A DNA stretch of 39,149 bases from Cyclobacteriaceae bacterium (lineage in GTDB: Bacteria > Bacteroidota > Bacteroidia > Cytophagales > Cyclobacteriaceae), in contig JAGQYI010000057.1 of NCBI GenBank assembly GCA_020436165.1, forward strand, positions 1-39,149, written 5' to 3'. Shown here piece by piece: positions 32,141-39,149 of this stretch. The notes under the pieces were generated by a model. It was given only the letters and a program-made list of their open reading frames with translations. It had not been told where the DNA came from and did no database searches. The first letter of the stretch is position 1. Each line of letters starts with the position of its first letter. The position numbers and the translations under genes were made by a program.

Positions 32141-33667
32141 TTATTCAATATGAGCCATCATGCTTAGAATATCCTCTAAGTGAGTCCTATCGTTACTTAA
32201 TCGTGGAACTTTGTTTTGACCACCAAGCTTGCCTCTCCGTTTCATCCATTCGTAAAATGTGCCTTGAGGAGCAACATGCACCTTGGGTGCAACCAATGCC
32301 AAATCGCTTTGACGCTTGGCTTCGTAGTCAGAATTAAGCGTTTTAAGAGTATCGTCCAGTGATTTGATAAATCTATTCAAATCATTGGGCTCTTTCAAAA
32401 ACTCAATAACCCATTCGTGGCCTCCTTTACTCCTCGATTCCAGGTAAACGGGTCCTGCAGTAAAATTATCTATTACGGCTCCTGTTTCTTCACATGCCTT
32501 TGCAATGGCTGTTTCGGCATTTTCGATTACCAACTCTTCACCAAATGCATTGATAAAATGTTTGGTTCTGCCGGTTATCTTAATCCGGTAGGGATTGGTA
32601 CTTGTAAACCGAACGGTGTCTCCAATATTATACCGCCACAGCCCGGCATTGGTTGTAATTACCATAGCATAGCTCCTGTCCTTTTCAACTTCCCATAATG
32701 GAATAGGCTCAGATTGGCTGTTGCCATATTGATCCATCGGTATGAACTCATAAAAAATACCATAATCAAGCATCAAAAGCATATCGTCCCTGTTCGGTTC
32801 ATCCTGAATACCGAAAAAGCCTTCTGAGGCATTATAGGTATCGATATAGGCAAAATTGTTTGAGGGAATTAGCTCCTTGAAAAGATCTTTGTAAGGAGAA
32901 AATGAAACCGCTCCGTGAAAGAAGACTTCCAGGTTGGGCCATACTTCCAGAATGTGGGAGGCTCCTTTTAATTCCATAATGCGCTTTAAAACGAGCAATG
33001 TCCAGGTGGGCACCCCAACCATGCTGGTTACGTTTTCTTCGCAGGTTTCCTGTGCAATGCGCTCAAGCTTTTCTTCCCAATTTTCCAGTAAAGCCACTTC
33101 CTCACTTGGCGTTCGTACATACTTTGCCCATAAGGGCATATTCTGCATAATTACAGCAGATACGTCTCCGTAAGAAGATGCTCCATAAGGATCCAAAGGG
33201 TTTTTTTGATGGCTACCGCCAATGGACAAGCCCTTCCCTCCAAAGATCATGCTGTCCTCTTTGCTATTCACATAAATGGAGATCAGGTCCTTCCCCCCAC
33301 TAAAATGGCTTTCCTCGAGCGCCTCCTGCGAAACGGGAATAAACTTGCTTCTATCGTTGGTAGTGCCCGATGATTTGGCAAACCAGGTTATGGTCGATGG
33401 CCATAATACATTTTGTTCCCCTTTCATGATGCGCTCAATGTAGGGAAACAATTCCTCATACGTAACAAAGGGTACCTGTTCCTGAAACTGTTCGTAGGTT
33501 TTGATGCCGGAATAGCCAAATTTTTTACCGTACTCGGTATTTCTTCCGTCTGAAATCAGTCGGTAAAGCACATCGCTCTGTACTTCGTGGGGGTAATTTC
33601 TAAAAAGCTCGATCTGACGAATCCGCTTTTTCATTACCCAATTAAAAAGTGAATTTAATAATGGCAT
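32141..33667 (-). CDS. GH3-family acyl-adenylate/amidosynthetase protein
   Basis: A 508-residue member of the GH3 family, named after plant auxin-responsive genes, which adenylate carboxylates and join them to amino acids. Seen: TWFAKSSGTTNDRSKFIPVS (about 94-113), the ATP/phosphate loop SSGTT, TYNASEGFFGIQ (about 277-288; YxASEG-type motif), YEFIPMDQYG, and GLWRYNIGDTVRFTSTNPYRIKITGR (WRYNIGD region and KITGR, about 342-368), with FGEELVIENAE near 377. Bacterial GH3 proteins are common in Bacteroidota but their substrates are unknown. It is downstream of lptB in the same orientation (57 bp). Confidence 0.92.
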   Translation of the reverse strand: MPLLNSLFNWVMKKRIRQIELFRNYPHEVQSDVLYRLISDGRNTEYGKKFGYSGIKTYEQFQEQVPFVTYEELFPYIERIMKGEQNVLWPSTITWFAKSSGTTNDRSKFIPVSQEALEESHFSGGKDLISIYVNSKEDSMIFGGKGLSIGGSHQKNPLDPYGASSYGDVSAVIMQNMPLWAKYVRTPSEEVALLENWEEKLERIAQETCEENVTSMVGVPTWTLLVLKRIMELKGASHILEVWPNLEVFFHGAVSFSPYKDLFKELIPSNNFAYIDTYNASEGFFGIQDEPNRDDMLLMLDYGIFYEFIPMDQYGNSQSEPIPLWEVEKDRSYAMVITTNAGLWRYNIGDTVRFTSTNPYRIKITGRTKHFINAFGEELVIENAETAIAKACEETGAVIDNFTAGPVYLESRSKGGHEWVIEFLKEPNDLNRFIKSLDDTLKTLNSDYEAKRQSDLALVAPKVHVAPQGTFYEWMKRRGKLGGQNKVPRLSNDRTHLEDILSMMAHIE

Positions 33668-33724
33668 TTCCCGGTAATGTCGCTAGATAAAAAAAATCAA
33701 AACTTGAGAAAAAACGAACTGTAA

Positions 33725-34456
33725 TTATATTTTTCTTTTCAACTCAAAGTGCTTGCCCAGATACACCTTACGAACCTGCGGATCATTGGCCAGGTCTTCG
33801 GCAGAACCGGACTTTAGAAGTCTGCCCTCAAACATCAGGTAAGCTCTGTCGGTAATGGAAAGGGTTTCATTTACATTGTGGTCGGTTATGAGAATGCCAA
33901 TGTTCTTGTTTTTTAGTTGAGCCACAATGGTTTGTATCTCCTCCACGGCAATGGGGTCCACCCCTGCAAACGGTTCATCCAACAGCACAAATTTGGGATC
34001 TACAGCCAGGGCACGCGCAATTTCCGTTCTTCTCCGCTCACCTCCGGAAAGCACTCCGCCCATATTTTTGCGTACGTGTTTAAGGCTAAACTCTTCTATA
34101 AGGCTTTCCATTTTTTCTTTCTGTGCTGCTTTTGGCAACTTTGTCATTTCCAAAACTGCCATTATATTTTCTTCAACCGTAAGCTTTCTGAAAACGGAAG
34201 CTTCCTGCGCCAGGTAGCCAATTCCCAGCTTTGCACGCTTATACATGGGTAAAGGAGTAATGTTTTCATTTTCCAAAAAAATCTCACCTTCGTTAGGCTT
34301 TATAAGGCCAACAATCATGTAAAACGAGGTGGTTTTACCCGCCCCATTGGGCCCCAATAATCCAACAATTTCTCCCTGGTTAACCTCCACACTCACATTG
34401 TCAACCACTTTGCGCTTTTTGTATTTCTTGACCAGATTTTCAGCCCGTAATATCAT
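33725..34456 (-). CDS. lptB: LPS export ABC transporter ATP-binding protein
   Basis: ATPase of the LptBFG complex, which extracts lipopolysaccharide from the inner membrane. At 243 residues it has the usual length. Seen: Walker A GPNGAGKT (35-42), the Q-loop region [20 protein letters not shown], signature LSGGERRR (about 137-144), Walker [21 protein letters not shown] (about 157-176) and the H-loop ITDHNVNE (about 194-201). The phrase [13 protein letters not shown] is characteristic of LptB against other ABC ATPases. It lies 8 bp downstream of recJ and 57 bp upstream of the GH3 gene; the permease genes are not in the window. Confidence 0.95.
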   Translation of the reverse strand: MILRAENLVKKYKKRKVVDNVSVEVNQGEIVGLLGPNGAGKTTSFYMIVGLIKPNEGEIFLENENITPLPMYKRAKLGIGYLAQEASVFRKLTVEENIMAVLEMTKLPKAAQKEKMESLIEEFSLKHVRKNMGGVLSGGERRRTEIARALAVDPKFVLLDEPFAGVDPIAVEEIQTIVAQLKNKNIGILITDHNVNETLSITDRAYLMFEGRLLKSGSAEDLANDPQVRKVYLGKHFELKRKI

Positions 34457-34464
34457 AGTTTAAT

Positions 34465-36168
34465 TTATTCCGTAAACTTAATGTCTTTTAGTCGAAGCTG
34501 TATGCTTCGTATTCCTCTGAAATTATTTTCCTCGATGTTAAAGGCTATATCCATTTCCCTTTCCGCCAAATCCTGATCATAGAGCTCCGGCATACTGAAC
34601 CCGATTGCATCAAACACTGCGCCATTTTGTTCGACACTTAGTTTTAAATGCGCCTTTTTTAAAAGCGTTGCTTTTAATACACGCACGTTTCTCACCATAA
34701 AGGTGGGCTGCATATTGCCCGGTCCAAAGGGTGCCATCTGATTCAACACCTCGAGAAATTTGTAGGTAATCAGGTCCAGGGTAATTTCAGCATCAATGGT
34801 GATATGTCTTCGTTCCTGCTCAGGAGTAATGGTAGAAGAAACTGCCTCCTCAAATGCGAGCACAAAGGCATCCAGGTTTTCCCGCTTTAAACTTAAGCCT
34901 GCAGCATATTTATGCCCTCCAAACTGATCCAGCCATTGGCTGCTTAACGTTATGGCCTCATGCACATCAAACCCTGATACCGACCGGGCCGACCCTGTTA
35001 CCATTCCGTTCGATTCTGTCAACACAATGGTAGGCTTGTAATGCACATCCACACATTTGGATGCCACAATGCCTATTACGCCTTTGTGCCAATCCGGTTT
35101 GAACAAAACTGCCGATTTTCGGTTTTGGTATTCTTCATTATCAGCCATGATGGAAAGCGCTTCATGAGTGATCTCTTCCTGTGTGTCTCTACGGATCTGG
35201 TTTTTTGTGTTGATCAACGAAGCGATTCGATCCGCCTCGGCCGGGTAGTTGCTTACCAAAAGCGAAACCGCCTCATTGGCATGGCCAATTCTGCCGGATG
35301 CATTGATGCGGGGTGCTATACCAAACACTACGTTACCCACATTTAATGGAGGCGTTAGCCCAGCCACTTTTATTAAAGCCTGCAAACCTACACCCGGCCT
35401 ATTATTCAGCTTTTCCAAACCATAATAACAAAGTATTCTGTTTTCTCCTGTGATGGGAACAATATCGGCAGCAATACTTACCGCCACCAAATCAAGGTAC
35501 TCAAAAAGCAAGCTTTCATCCCACGCCATTTTTGCAGTAACCGCCTGAAGCAATTTAAATCCCACCCCGCAACCTGAAAGCTCTTTGTAGGGATAGTCGC
35601 AATCTGGCCGCTTAGGGTCCAATACTGCATTTGCATTAGGCAGTGACTCCCCGGGAGTATGATGATCGCATACGATGAAGTCCATTCCCTGCTCTCTTGC
35701 ATGCGCAATAGGTTCATGGCCTTTAATGCCACAATCCAAACTTACAATGAGCTTAAAATTATTTTTATGCGCCCATTCCACTCCTTGCATGGATACGCCA
35801 TACCCCTCTTCATAACGATCTGGAATGTAATAATCGAGTTTTTTGTGATAGTTGGATAAATACCTGTAAACCAACGCTACCGAAGTAGTTCCGTCCACAT
35901 CGTAATCTCCGTAAATCAGGATTGGTTCCTGGTTTTGAATTGCCTTGCTAATCCTTTCTGCTGCTGTGTCCATATCCTTCATTAGGTATGGACTATGCAA
36001 ACTATTTAAGGAAGGACGAAAAAAGGTTTTTGCAGAATCGAAATCGGTTATTCCTCTTTGAAGAAGCAAAGCGGAAGCAACCGGGTTGGTGTTTATTGCC
36101 TTCGAAAGCTTCTGTATTTCAGCATCTTCAGGCAATGGCTTAATATCCCAGATTACTTCATTTTGCAT
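34465..36168 (-). CDS. recJ: Single-stranded-DNA-specific exonuclease RecJ
   Basis: 5'-3' single-stranded DNA exonuclease of the DHH superfamily, used in RecFOR recombination and mismatch repair. Seen: YGDYDVDGTTSVAL (about 86-99), VSLDCGI, CDHHTPGE (about 167), FGIAPRINASGRIGHANEA (about 283-301), then the DHHA1 domain with GSARSVSGFDVHEAI and FGGHKYAAGLSL, and an OB-fold tail. Start at ATG 36168; a TTG nine bases further upstream is possible but unneeded. At 567 residues it fits. A strong terminator between this gene and yceI-like separates the transcripts. It is followed 8 bp later by lptB. Confidence 0.95.
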   Translation of the reverse strand: MQNEVIWDIKPLPEDAEIQKLSKAINTNPVASALLLQRGITDFDSAKTFFRPSLNSLHSPYLMKDMDTAAERISKAIQNQEPILIYGDYDVDGTTSVALVYRYLSNYHKKLDYYIPDRYEEGYGVSMQGVEWAHKNNFKLIVSLDCGIKGHEPIAHAREQGMDFIVCDHHTPGESLPNANAVLDPKRPDCDYPYKELSGCGVGFKLLQAVTAKMAWDESLLFEYLDLVAVSIAADIVPITGENRILCYYGLEKLNNRPGVGLQALIKVAGLTPPLNVGNVVFGIAPRINASGRIGHANEAVSLLVSNYPAEADRIASLINTKNQIRRDTQEEITHEALSIMADNEEYQNRKSAVLFKPDWHKGVIGIVASKCVDVHYKPTIVLTESNGMVTGSARSVSGFDVHEAITLSSQWLDQFGGHKYAAGLSLKRENLDAFVLAFEEAVSSTITPEQERRHITIDAEITLDLITYKFLEVLNQMAPFGPGNMQPTFMVRNVRVLKATLLKKAHLKLSVEQNGAVFDAIGFSMPELYDQDLAEREMDIAFNIEENNFRGIRSIQLRLKDIKFTE

Positions 36169-36223
36169 AGCCAACAAAGGTAGCCATTTGGTAAGCCTGG
36201 GTCAAGATTTTTTAAGTTAGAAA

Positions 36224-36249
36224 TAAAAAACCCCGGCCTAAACCGGGGC
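36224..36249 (-). terminator. Rho-independent terminator after the YceI-like gene
   Basis: On the minus strand AGCCCCGG-TTTAGG-CCGGGG is followed by TTTTTT. The 6-bp GC stem plus T-tract (36224-36230) form a strong intrinsic terminator between the YceI gene's stop and recJ. Confidence 0.88.
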
Positions 36250-36275
36250 TAATTCATGTAATAAAATGTAAATTA

Positions 36276-36857
36276 TTACTGCTTCACCAATTCAAGTTTT
36301 ATTGTTATTTCAACTTCTTCGCCAACAGTCCAGCCACCCTGCTTGGTCTTGGCATTCCAGGCAACTCCATAATCCATTCTATTTAAAGAGCCTTTTACTA
36401 TAAAACCGGCCCTTGTATTACCATAGCCATCTTCTGCTTGCCCTCCATATTTTACAGAAAGCGTAACTGGCTTAGTTACTCCTCTCATTGTGAGGTTACC
36501 TTTAAGTTCATACTCATCACCTTTCTTTTTCTTGAATGAAGTGCTTTCAAAGCTCATAGTAGGATACTTTTCAACAAAGAAAAAATCTTCACTTTTCAAG
36601 TGTCCGTCCCTTTTCTCATTGTCTGTGCTAATGCTGGTAATATCTACTGAAAAAGTAATTTTCGCGTCTGAAAAATCGTCTTTAGAAGTTACCATTTCCC
36701 CTTCAAATTTCTTGAAAGAACCATCTACTTCTGAGATAACAAGGTGTTCAACTGTAAAATTAACCTTAGAGTGAACCGGTTCAACCACCCAGGTTGTTTG
36801 TGCCTTTGCATTCAGGAACCCTGTTCCTGCTAATGCCATTAACAATATTTTTTTCAT
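36276..36857 (-). CDS. YceI-family periplasmic lipocalin-like protein
   Basis: A 193-residue exported protein with signal MKKILLMALAGTGFLNAKAQ and the YceI fold, an eight-strand lipocalin-like barrel. Visible: TWVVEPVHSKVNFTVEHLVI (about 21-40), VDGSFKKFEGEMV, ITFSVDITSISTDNEKRDGHLKSEDFF (SVDITSISTDNEKRDGHLK, about 70-88), FESTSFKKKKGDEYELKGNL, and GFIVKGSLNRMDYGVAWN (about 151-168). YceI proteins bind isoprenoid lipids such as octaprenyl compounds. The specific ligand here is unknown. Alone on its transcript, with the terminator after it. Confidence 0.93.
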   Translation of the reverse strand: MKKILLMALAGTGFLNAKAQTTWVVEPVHSKVNFTVEHLVISEVDGSFKKFEGEMVTSKDDFSDAKITFSVDITSISTDNEKRDGHLKSEDFFFVEKYPTMSFESTSFKKKKGDEYELKGNLTMRGVTKPVTLSVKYGGQAEDGYGNTRAGFIVKGSLNRMDYGVAWNAKTKQGGWTVGEEVEITIKLELVKQ

Positions 36858-36966
36858 GATCTATTTTTTTAGTACTCAACCTAAATTTTTATACATGCAA
36901 AATTGAAGACACAAAAATTCGTGTGCATTCACCTATGTTAATTAAGGGATTTTGAAATGAAAATTA

Positions 36967-37557
36967 TTAACGAGCGTTTTCGGCTATCTTTTTCCTAATC
37001 CTGCTCAATGATTGAGGCTTGATACCCAGGAAGGAGGCCAGGTAGTGCTGGGGCACACTTTGTGCAATCTCGGGCTTCTCTTTTATCAGGTTTAAATATC
37101 GATCTTCGGCAGATTCACTGTAAATGTGCGATATTCTACGCTGATGATGCACAAGTGCATTTTGAGTAAGTAATCTGAAGAATCTTTCAAACACGGGAAT
37201 TTCATCACAAGCCCTTTCATGGTTTTCATTGGACATCAAAAGAAGTTCACTCTTTTCAAGTGCTTCAATGGTAAAAACTGCTGGTTCTTTCGATAAAAAA
37301 CTATAAAGATCTGATATCCAATGCCCCTCAATAGCTATTTGAACCACATGCTTTTCTCCTTTAGTATCTATTGAATAAGAGGCAAGAACCCCCTTTAGAA
37401 CAAAAGCCTGATAACGGGCCACCTGACCGGACCTTATAAAGAATTCACCTTTCTCGATGGTTCTTGGCGTGGTGAGAGCTACAAAGCGATCAAGGTCAGC
37501 AGAATCTATATCAACTTTTAAAGAAATGTGCTTTTGTAAGATGTCAAGCTTATCCAT
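36967..37557 (-). CDS. Crp/Fnr-family transcriptional regulator
   Basis: A 196-residue cyclic-nucleotide-binding-domain protein. Start at ATG 37557; an in-frame upstream codon at 37581 would add eight residues. The N-terminal beta-roll holds RTIEKGEFFIRSGQVARYQA (about 36-55) and FVLKGVLASYSIDTKGEKHV, with a C-terminal HTH region HYLASFLGIKPQSLSRIRKK (about 173-192). No iron-sulfur cysteines, so not an Fnr-type oxygen sensor. In Bacteroidota this subfamily typically lies near stress or metabolism genes and its effector is unknown. It lies next to the YceI and thioredoxin genes, but with its own upstream region. Confidence 0.88.
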   Translation of the reverse strand: MDKLDILQKHISLKVDIDSADLDRFVALTTPRTIEKGEFFIRSGQVARYQAFVLKGVLASYSIDTKGEKHVVQIAIEGHWISDLYSFLSKEPAVFTIEALEKSELLLMSNENHERACDEIPVFERFFRLLTQNALVHHQRRISHIYSESAEDRYLNLIKEKPEIAQSVPQHYLASFLGIKPQSLSRIRKKIAENAR

Positions 37558-37596
37558 GCAAAGCAAAGATACGCACAACACCCAGCAAAGTTTAAA

Positions 37597-37917
37597 CTAA
37601 GCCTCAAACACCATGTTGTACAGGCGCTCTACTTCGCCTTGCATCTCAGGCATTGAAATGTACTTGCTTTTACGTATGTACTCACGGCCTTCAAAAAACA
37701 CAAGAATAGTTGGATTACCGAATACATTGTACTTTCCGGCCAGTTCAGGGTGTGTTACCGTATCAACCACCACCATCTCCATCTGCGGAAAGGCTGCTTC
37801 CATTAGATCAGATACCTTGGGGCGCAATGCTTTACAAGGTGCACAAAAATCGTTTTTAAAATACACTAGTATACCCTGAGTATCATTAATCTTTTGTTCT
37901 AGTTCCTGAGGTGTCAT
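37597..37917 (-). CDS. Small thioredoxin-family protein
   Basis: A 106-residue thioredoxin fold with FKNDFCAPCKALRPKVSDLM (about 20-39), a CxxC of sequence CAPC in place of the CGPC of housekeeping thioredoxins, FGNPTILVFFEG (about 65-76) with the cis-Pro equivalent, and a C-terminal helix. I start at ATG 37917 because it opens with MTPQELEQKINDTQGI; an in-frame TTG at 37941 would add eight residues and cannot be excluded. The lack of a signal suggests cytoplasm. It sits between the Crp-type regulator and a small conserved protein. Confidence 0.86.
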   Translation of the reverse strand: MTPQELEQKINDTQGILVYFKNDFCAPCKALRPKVSDLMEAAFPQMEMVVVDTVTHPELAGKYNVFGNPTILVFFEGREYIRKSKYISMPEMQGEVERLYNMVFEA

Positions 37918-38016
37918 CCCTTTAAAAAATTTGCTGTGCAAAGGTAATAGAGCTACCCTTAGTGAATGTAATTTATATCACTTATACCAAAAAATGGATT
38001 ATAACAACTCTTGCAA

Positions 38017-38346
38017 CTACTGCTTCACCTCCCAGTACTCGGGGCGGGTATCTTCATTAACCTGGTTGTAATACGCAGGGGAAACTTTTCTGCCGTCTTT
38101 TGTTTTGAGAAGAAACTTATAAACTGCAAGAACCGGATTAAACGTTATATCGGTAACACCAATTGAATATGTTGTCGGGTCTTCTTCTGTTTTTTTCTTA
38201 TCCTCTTCAAAATGTACGGTGTAACCGTTGAATTCAAGAAGATCCTTCAAAAAATCGACTCTTTCTTTTGAAATGCCGGCTTCCACTACTTTGCAGCGAA
38301 CTTCGTTTATTTCTTTTTCCAAATGTTTTCCAGAATCAAGTGCCAT
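38017..38346 (-). CDS. Small conserved protein downstream of nuoN
   Basis: A 109-residue cytoplasmic protein (start ATG 38346; an in-frame ATG 12 bases upstream exists). The N-terminus is helical, SGKHLEKEINEVRCKVVEAG, followed by VDFLKDLLEFNGYTVHFEED and a strand-rich part SIGVTDITFNPVLAVYKFLL. I do not recognise the family. It starts 12 bp after the nuoN stop in the same direction, so it is likely in the nuo transcript in this organism. Confidence 0.7.
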   Translation of the reverse strand: MALDSGKHLEKEINEVRCKVVEAGISKERVDFLKDLLEFNGYTVHFEEDKKKTEEDPTTYSIGVTDITFNPVLAVYKFLLKTKDGRKVSPAYYNQVNEDTRPEYWEVKQ

Positions 38347-38358
38347 TTTACAAATCAA

Positions 38359-39149
38359 TTATAGTCCAAAACTAACGGCCTGCACCCAGTCGAACACAGG
38401 GCTGTAGAAACCAATCAACAAAATACCTAGTACACTGATCACAAGACCAATTCTGGCCAAGCCGTCTCCATTAATCGCTTCAATTGGGTTTTCAGAACGG
38501 TTTATGAACATGGCTTTTACTACCATCAAGTAGTAATACAATGATATGATTGTATTAAGTACTGCGATTAATACCAACCAATAATGTCCCTCTCCCGCTG
38601 CTGCCGCAAACAGGAAGAACTTGCCAAAGAAACCCGCTACCGGTGGTATACCCGCCAATGAGAACAACGCCAGCATCATTACCAAGCTTAAGCGTGGGTT
38701 GGTTTGATAGAAACCATCATAATCGTTCATATTTACCTTATCGGTAGCGTTTTTAACCATTGCAACCACTCCAAAGGCACCCAGGTTAGAGAATACATAC
38801 ACCAGCACAAAGTATATAACTGTAGCCATCCCGTACTGGGTTCCGCTTATCATACCTAACAGGATGAACCCTGCCTGCGCAATGGAAGAAAATGCCAAAA
38901 AGCGTTGCATATTCTGTTGCCTCAAGGCAAACAGGTTACCTAATGTCATGGTCAAAATAGCCAACACATACATTAATGGTTGCCATGCGAGCACCATTTC
39001 TTTAAATACCGTGAAAAGAAGTGTAACCAAAATAAATACGGAAGCTCCTTTGGAAACCACTGAAAGGTAAGCCGCCACATTGGTAGGCGAACCCTCGTAC
39101 ACATCGGCTGTCCAAAGATGGAAAGGTACCAATGAGATTTTGAAGGCCA
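38359..39149 (-). CDS. nuoN: NADH-quinone oxidoreductase subunit N, N-terminal part outside the window
   Basis: Proton-pumping membrane subunit of complex I. The 263 visible codons extend to the right edge, with an internal TTG at 39132 as leucine, giving FKISLVPFHLWTADVYEGSP, the proton-antiporter signature shared by NuoN, NuoM and NuoL. About eight membrane segments follow, including GILLLGMISG-like helix (FILLGMISGTQYGMATVIYF) and PVAGFFGKFFLFAAAAGEGH (about 169-188 of the visible part), then the lysine-containing broken helix. The P-x-x-GFF and FGKF sequence, with loop DYDGFYQTNPRLSLV, places it as NuoN. The start and the first part are outside. The stop is 12 bp before the small conserved gene. 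Confidence 0.95.
   Translation of the reverse strand, partial: AFKISLVPFHLWTADVYEGSPTNVAAYLSVVSKGASVFILVTLLFTVFKEMVLAWQPLMYVLAILTMTLGNLFALRQQNMQRFLAFSSIAQAGFILLGMISGTQYGMATVIYFVLVYVFSNLGAFGVVAMVKNATDKVNMNDYDGFYQTNPRLSLVMMLALFSLAGIPPVAGFFGKFFLFAAAAGEGHYWLVLIAVLNTIISLYYYLMVVKAMFINRSENPIEAINGDGLARIGLVISVLGILLIGFYSPVFDWVQAVSFGL

Noticed and set aside
31924-32148. A 74-codon frame on the minus strand after the GH3 gene
   Set aside because: It begins with TTG inside the GH3 stop region, has no Shine-Dalgarno signal, an odd composition rich in F, K and L from AT-rich DNA, and overlaps the hairpin and gap; it looks like chance.
1-39149. tRNA, rRNA, CRISPR or prophage
   Set aside because: No cloverleaf with GGTTCGAATCC-type arm, no rRNA words, no array of regularly spaced direct repeats and no phage structural genes were seen in either strand.

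Overview
The window looks like a chromosomal segment of a free-living Bacteroidota, most likely of the order Cytophagales. The reasons are family content (GH3 acyl-adenylase, BtuG-like propeller lipoprotein, DUF6503-like lipoprotein, HGSNAT-like acyltransferase, YpdA, MtfA), many Sec signal peptides ending in AQ and lipoproteins with short signal peptides, AT-rich intergenic DNA, several TTG or GTG starts, and promoter candidates of the Bacteroidota TTTG / TAnnTTTG type. Nothing allows a genus name. Both edges cut genes: pyruvate carboxylase on the left and nuoN on the right. I saw no rRNA, tRNA, CRISPR array, prophage or IS transposase.

Layout. 1-5946: pyc (partial), ypdA, a channel-like membrane protein, prmC and an MtfA-type metallopeptidase. 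6056-8608: a two-gene operon of a Tat/lipoprotein-type flavin amine oxidase and a ureohydrolase homologue that lacks metal ligands. 8612-9072: a toxin-antitoxin pair whose toxin carries an in-frame stop. 9243-13096: a CBS protein, a lipoprotein, an HGSNAT-like membrane acyltransferase and two tandem secreted paralogues. 13098-15481: recR and clpS, diverging from a sodium:solute symporter. 15483-18686 is the most accessory-looking part: an imperfect inverted repeat, an alkyltransferase-like protein, an M49-like peptidase split by a frameshift, a GIY-YIG nuclease gene held tightly between perfect 30-bp inverted repeats and outer hairpins, and a probable PD-(D/E)xK-type protein. 18687-24531: gcvP, an M28 peptidase, an EF-hand-like lipoprotein and a small membrane protein. 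24528-26601: a class II glutamine amidotransferase with a CxxCH lipoprotein, and a DUF1287 protein. 26603-29808: a cobalamin riboswitch driving a BtuB-like TonB receptor and a BtuG-like surface lipoprotein. 29882-33667: a ClC channel with CBS domains, a 426-bp gene-free gap with DnaA-box-like sites, then GH3. 33725-39149: lptB, recJ, yceI-like, a Crp-family regulator, a thioredoxin, a small conserved protein and nuoN.

Most genes are housekeeping or envelope functions. The clearest regulated unit is B12 uptake: promoter, riboswitch, receptor and lipoprotein are all visible and overlap or abut. The points most worth a second look are the GIY-YIG cassette with its REP-like repeats, the nonsense-truncated ParE toxin, the frameshifted M49-like lipoprotein peptidase, the channel-like protein without a potassium filter, and the ligand-poor ureohydrolase.
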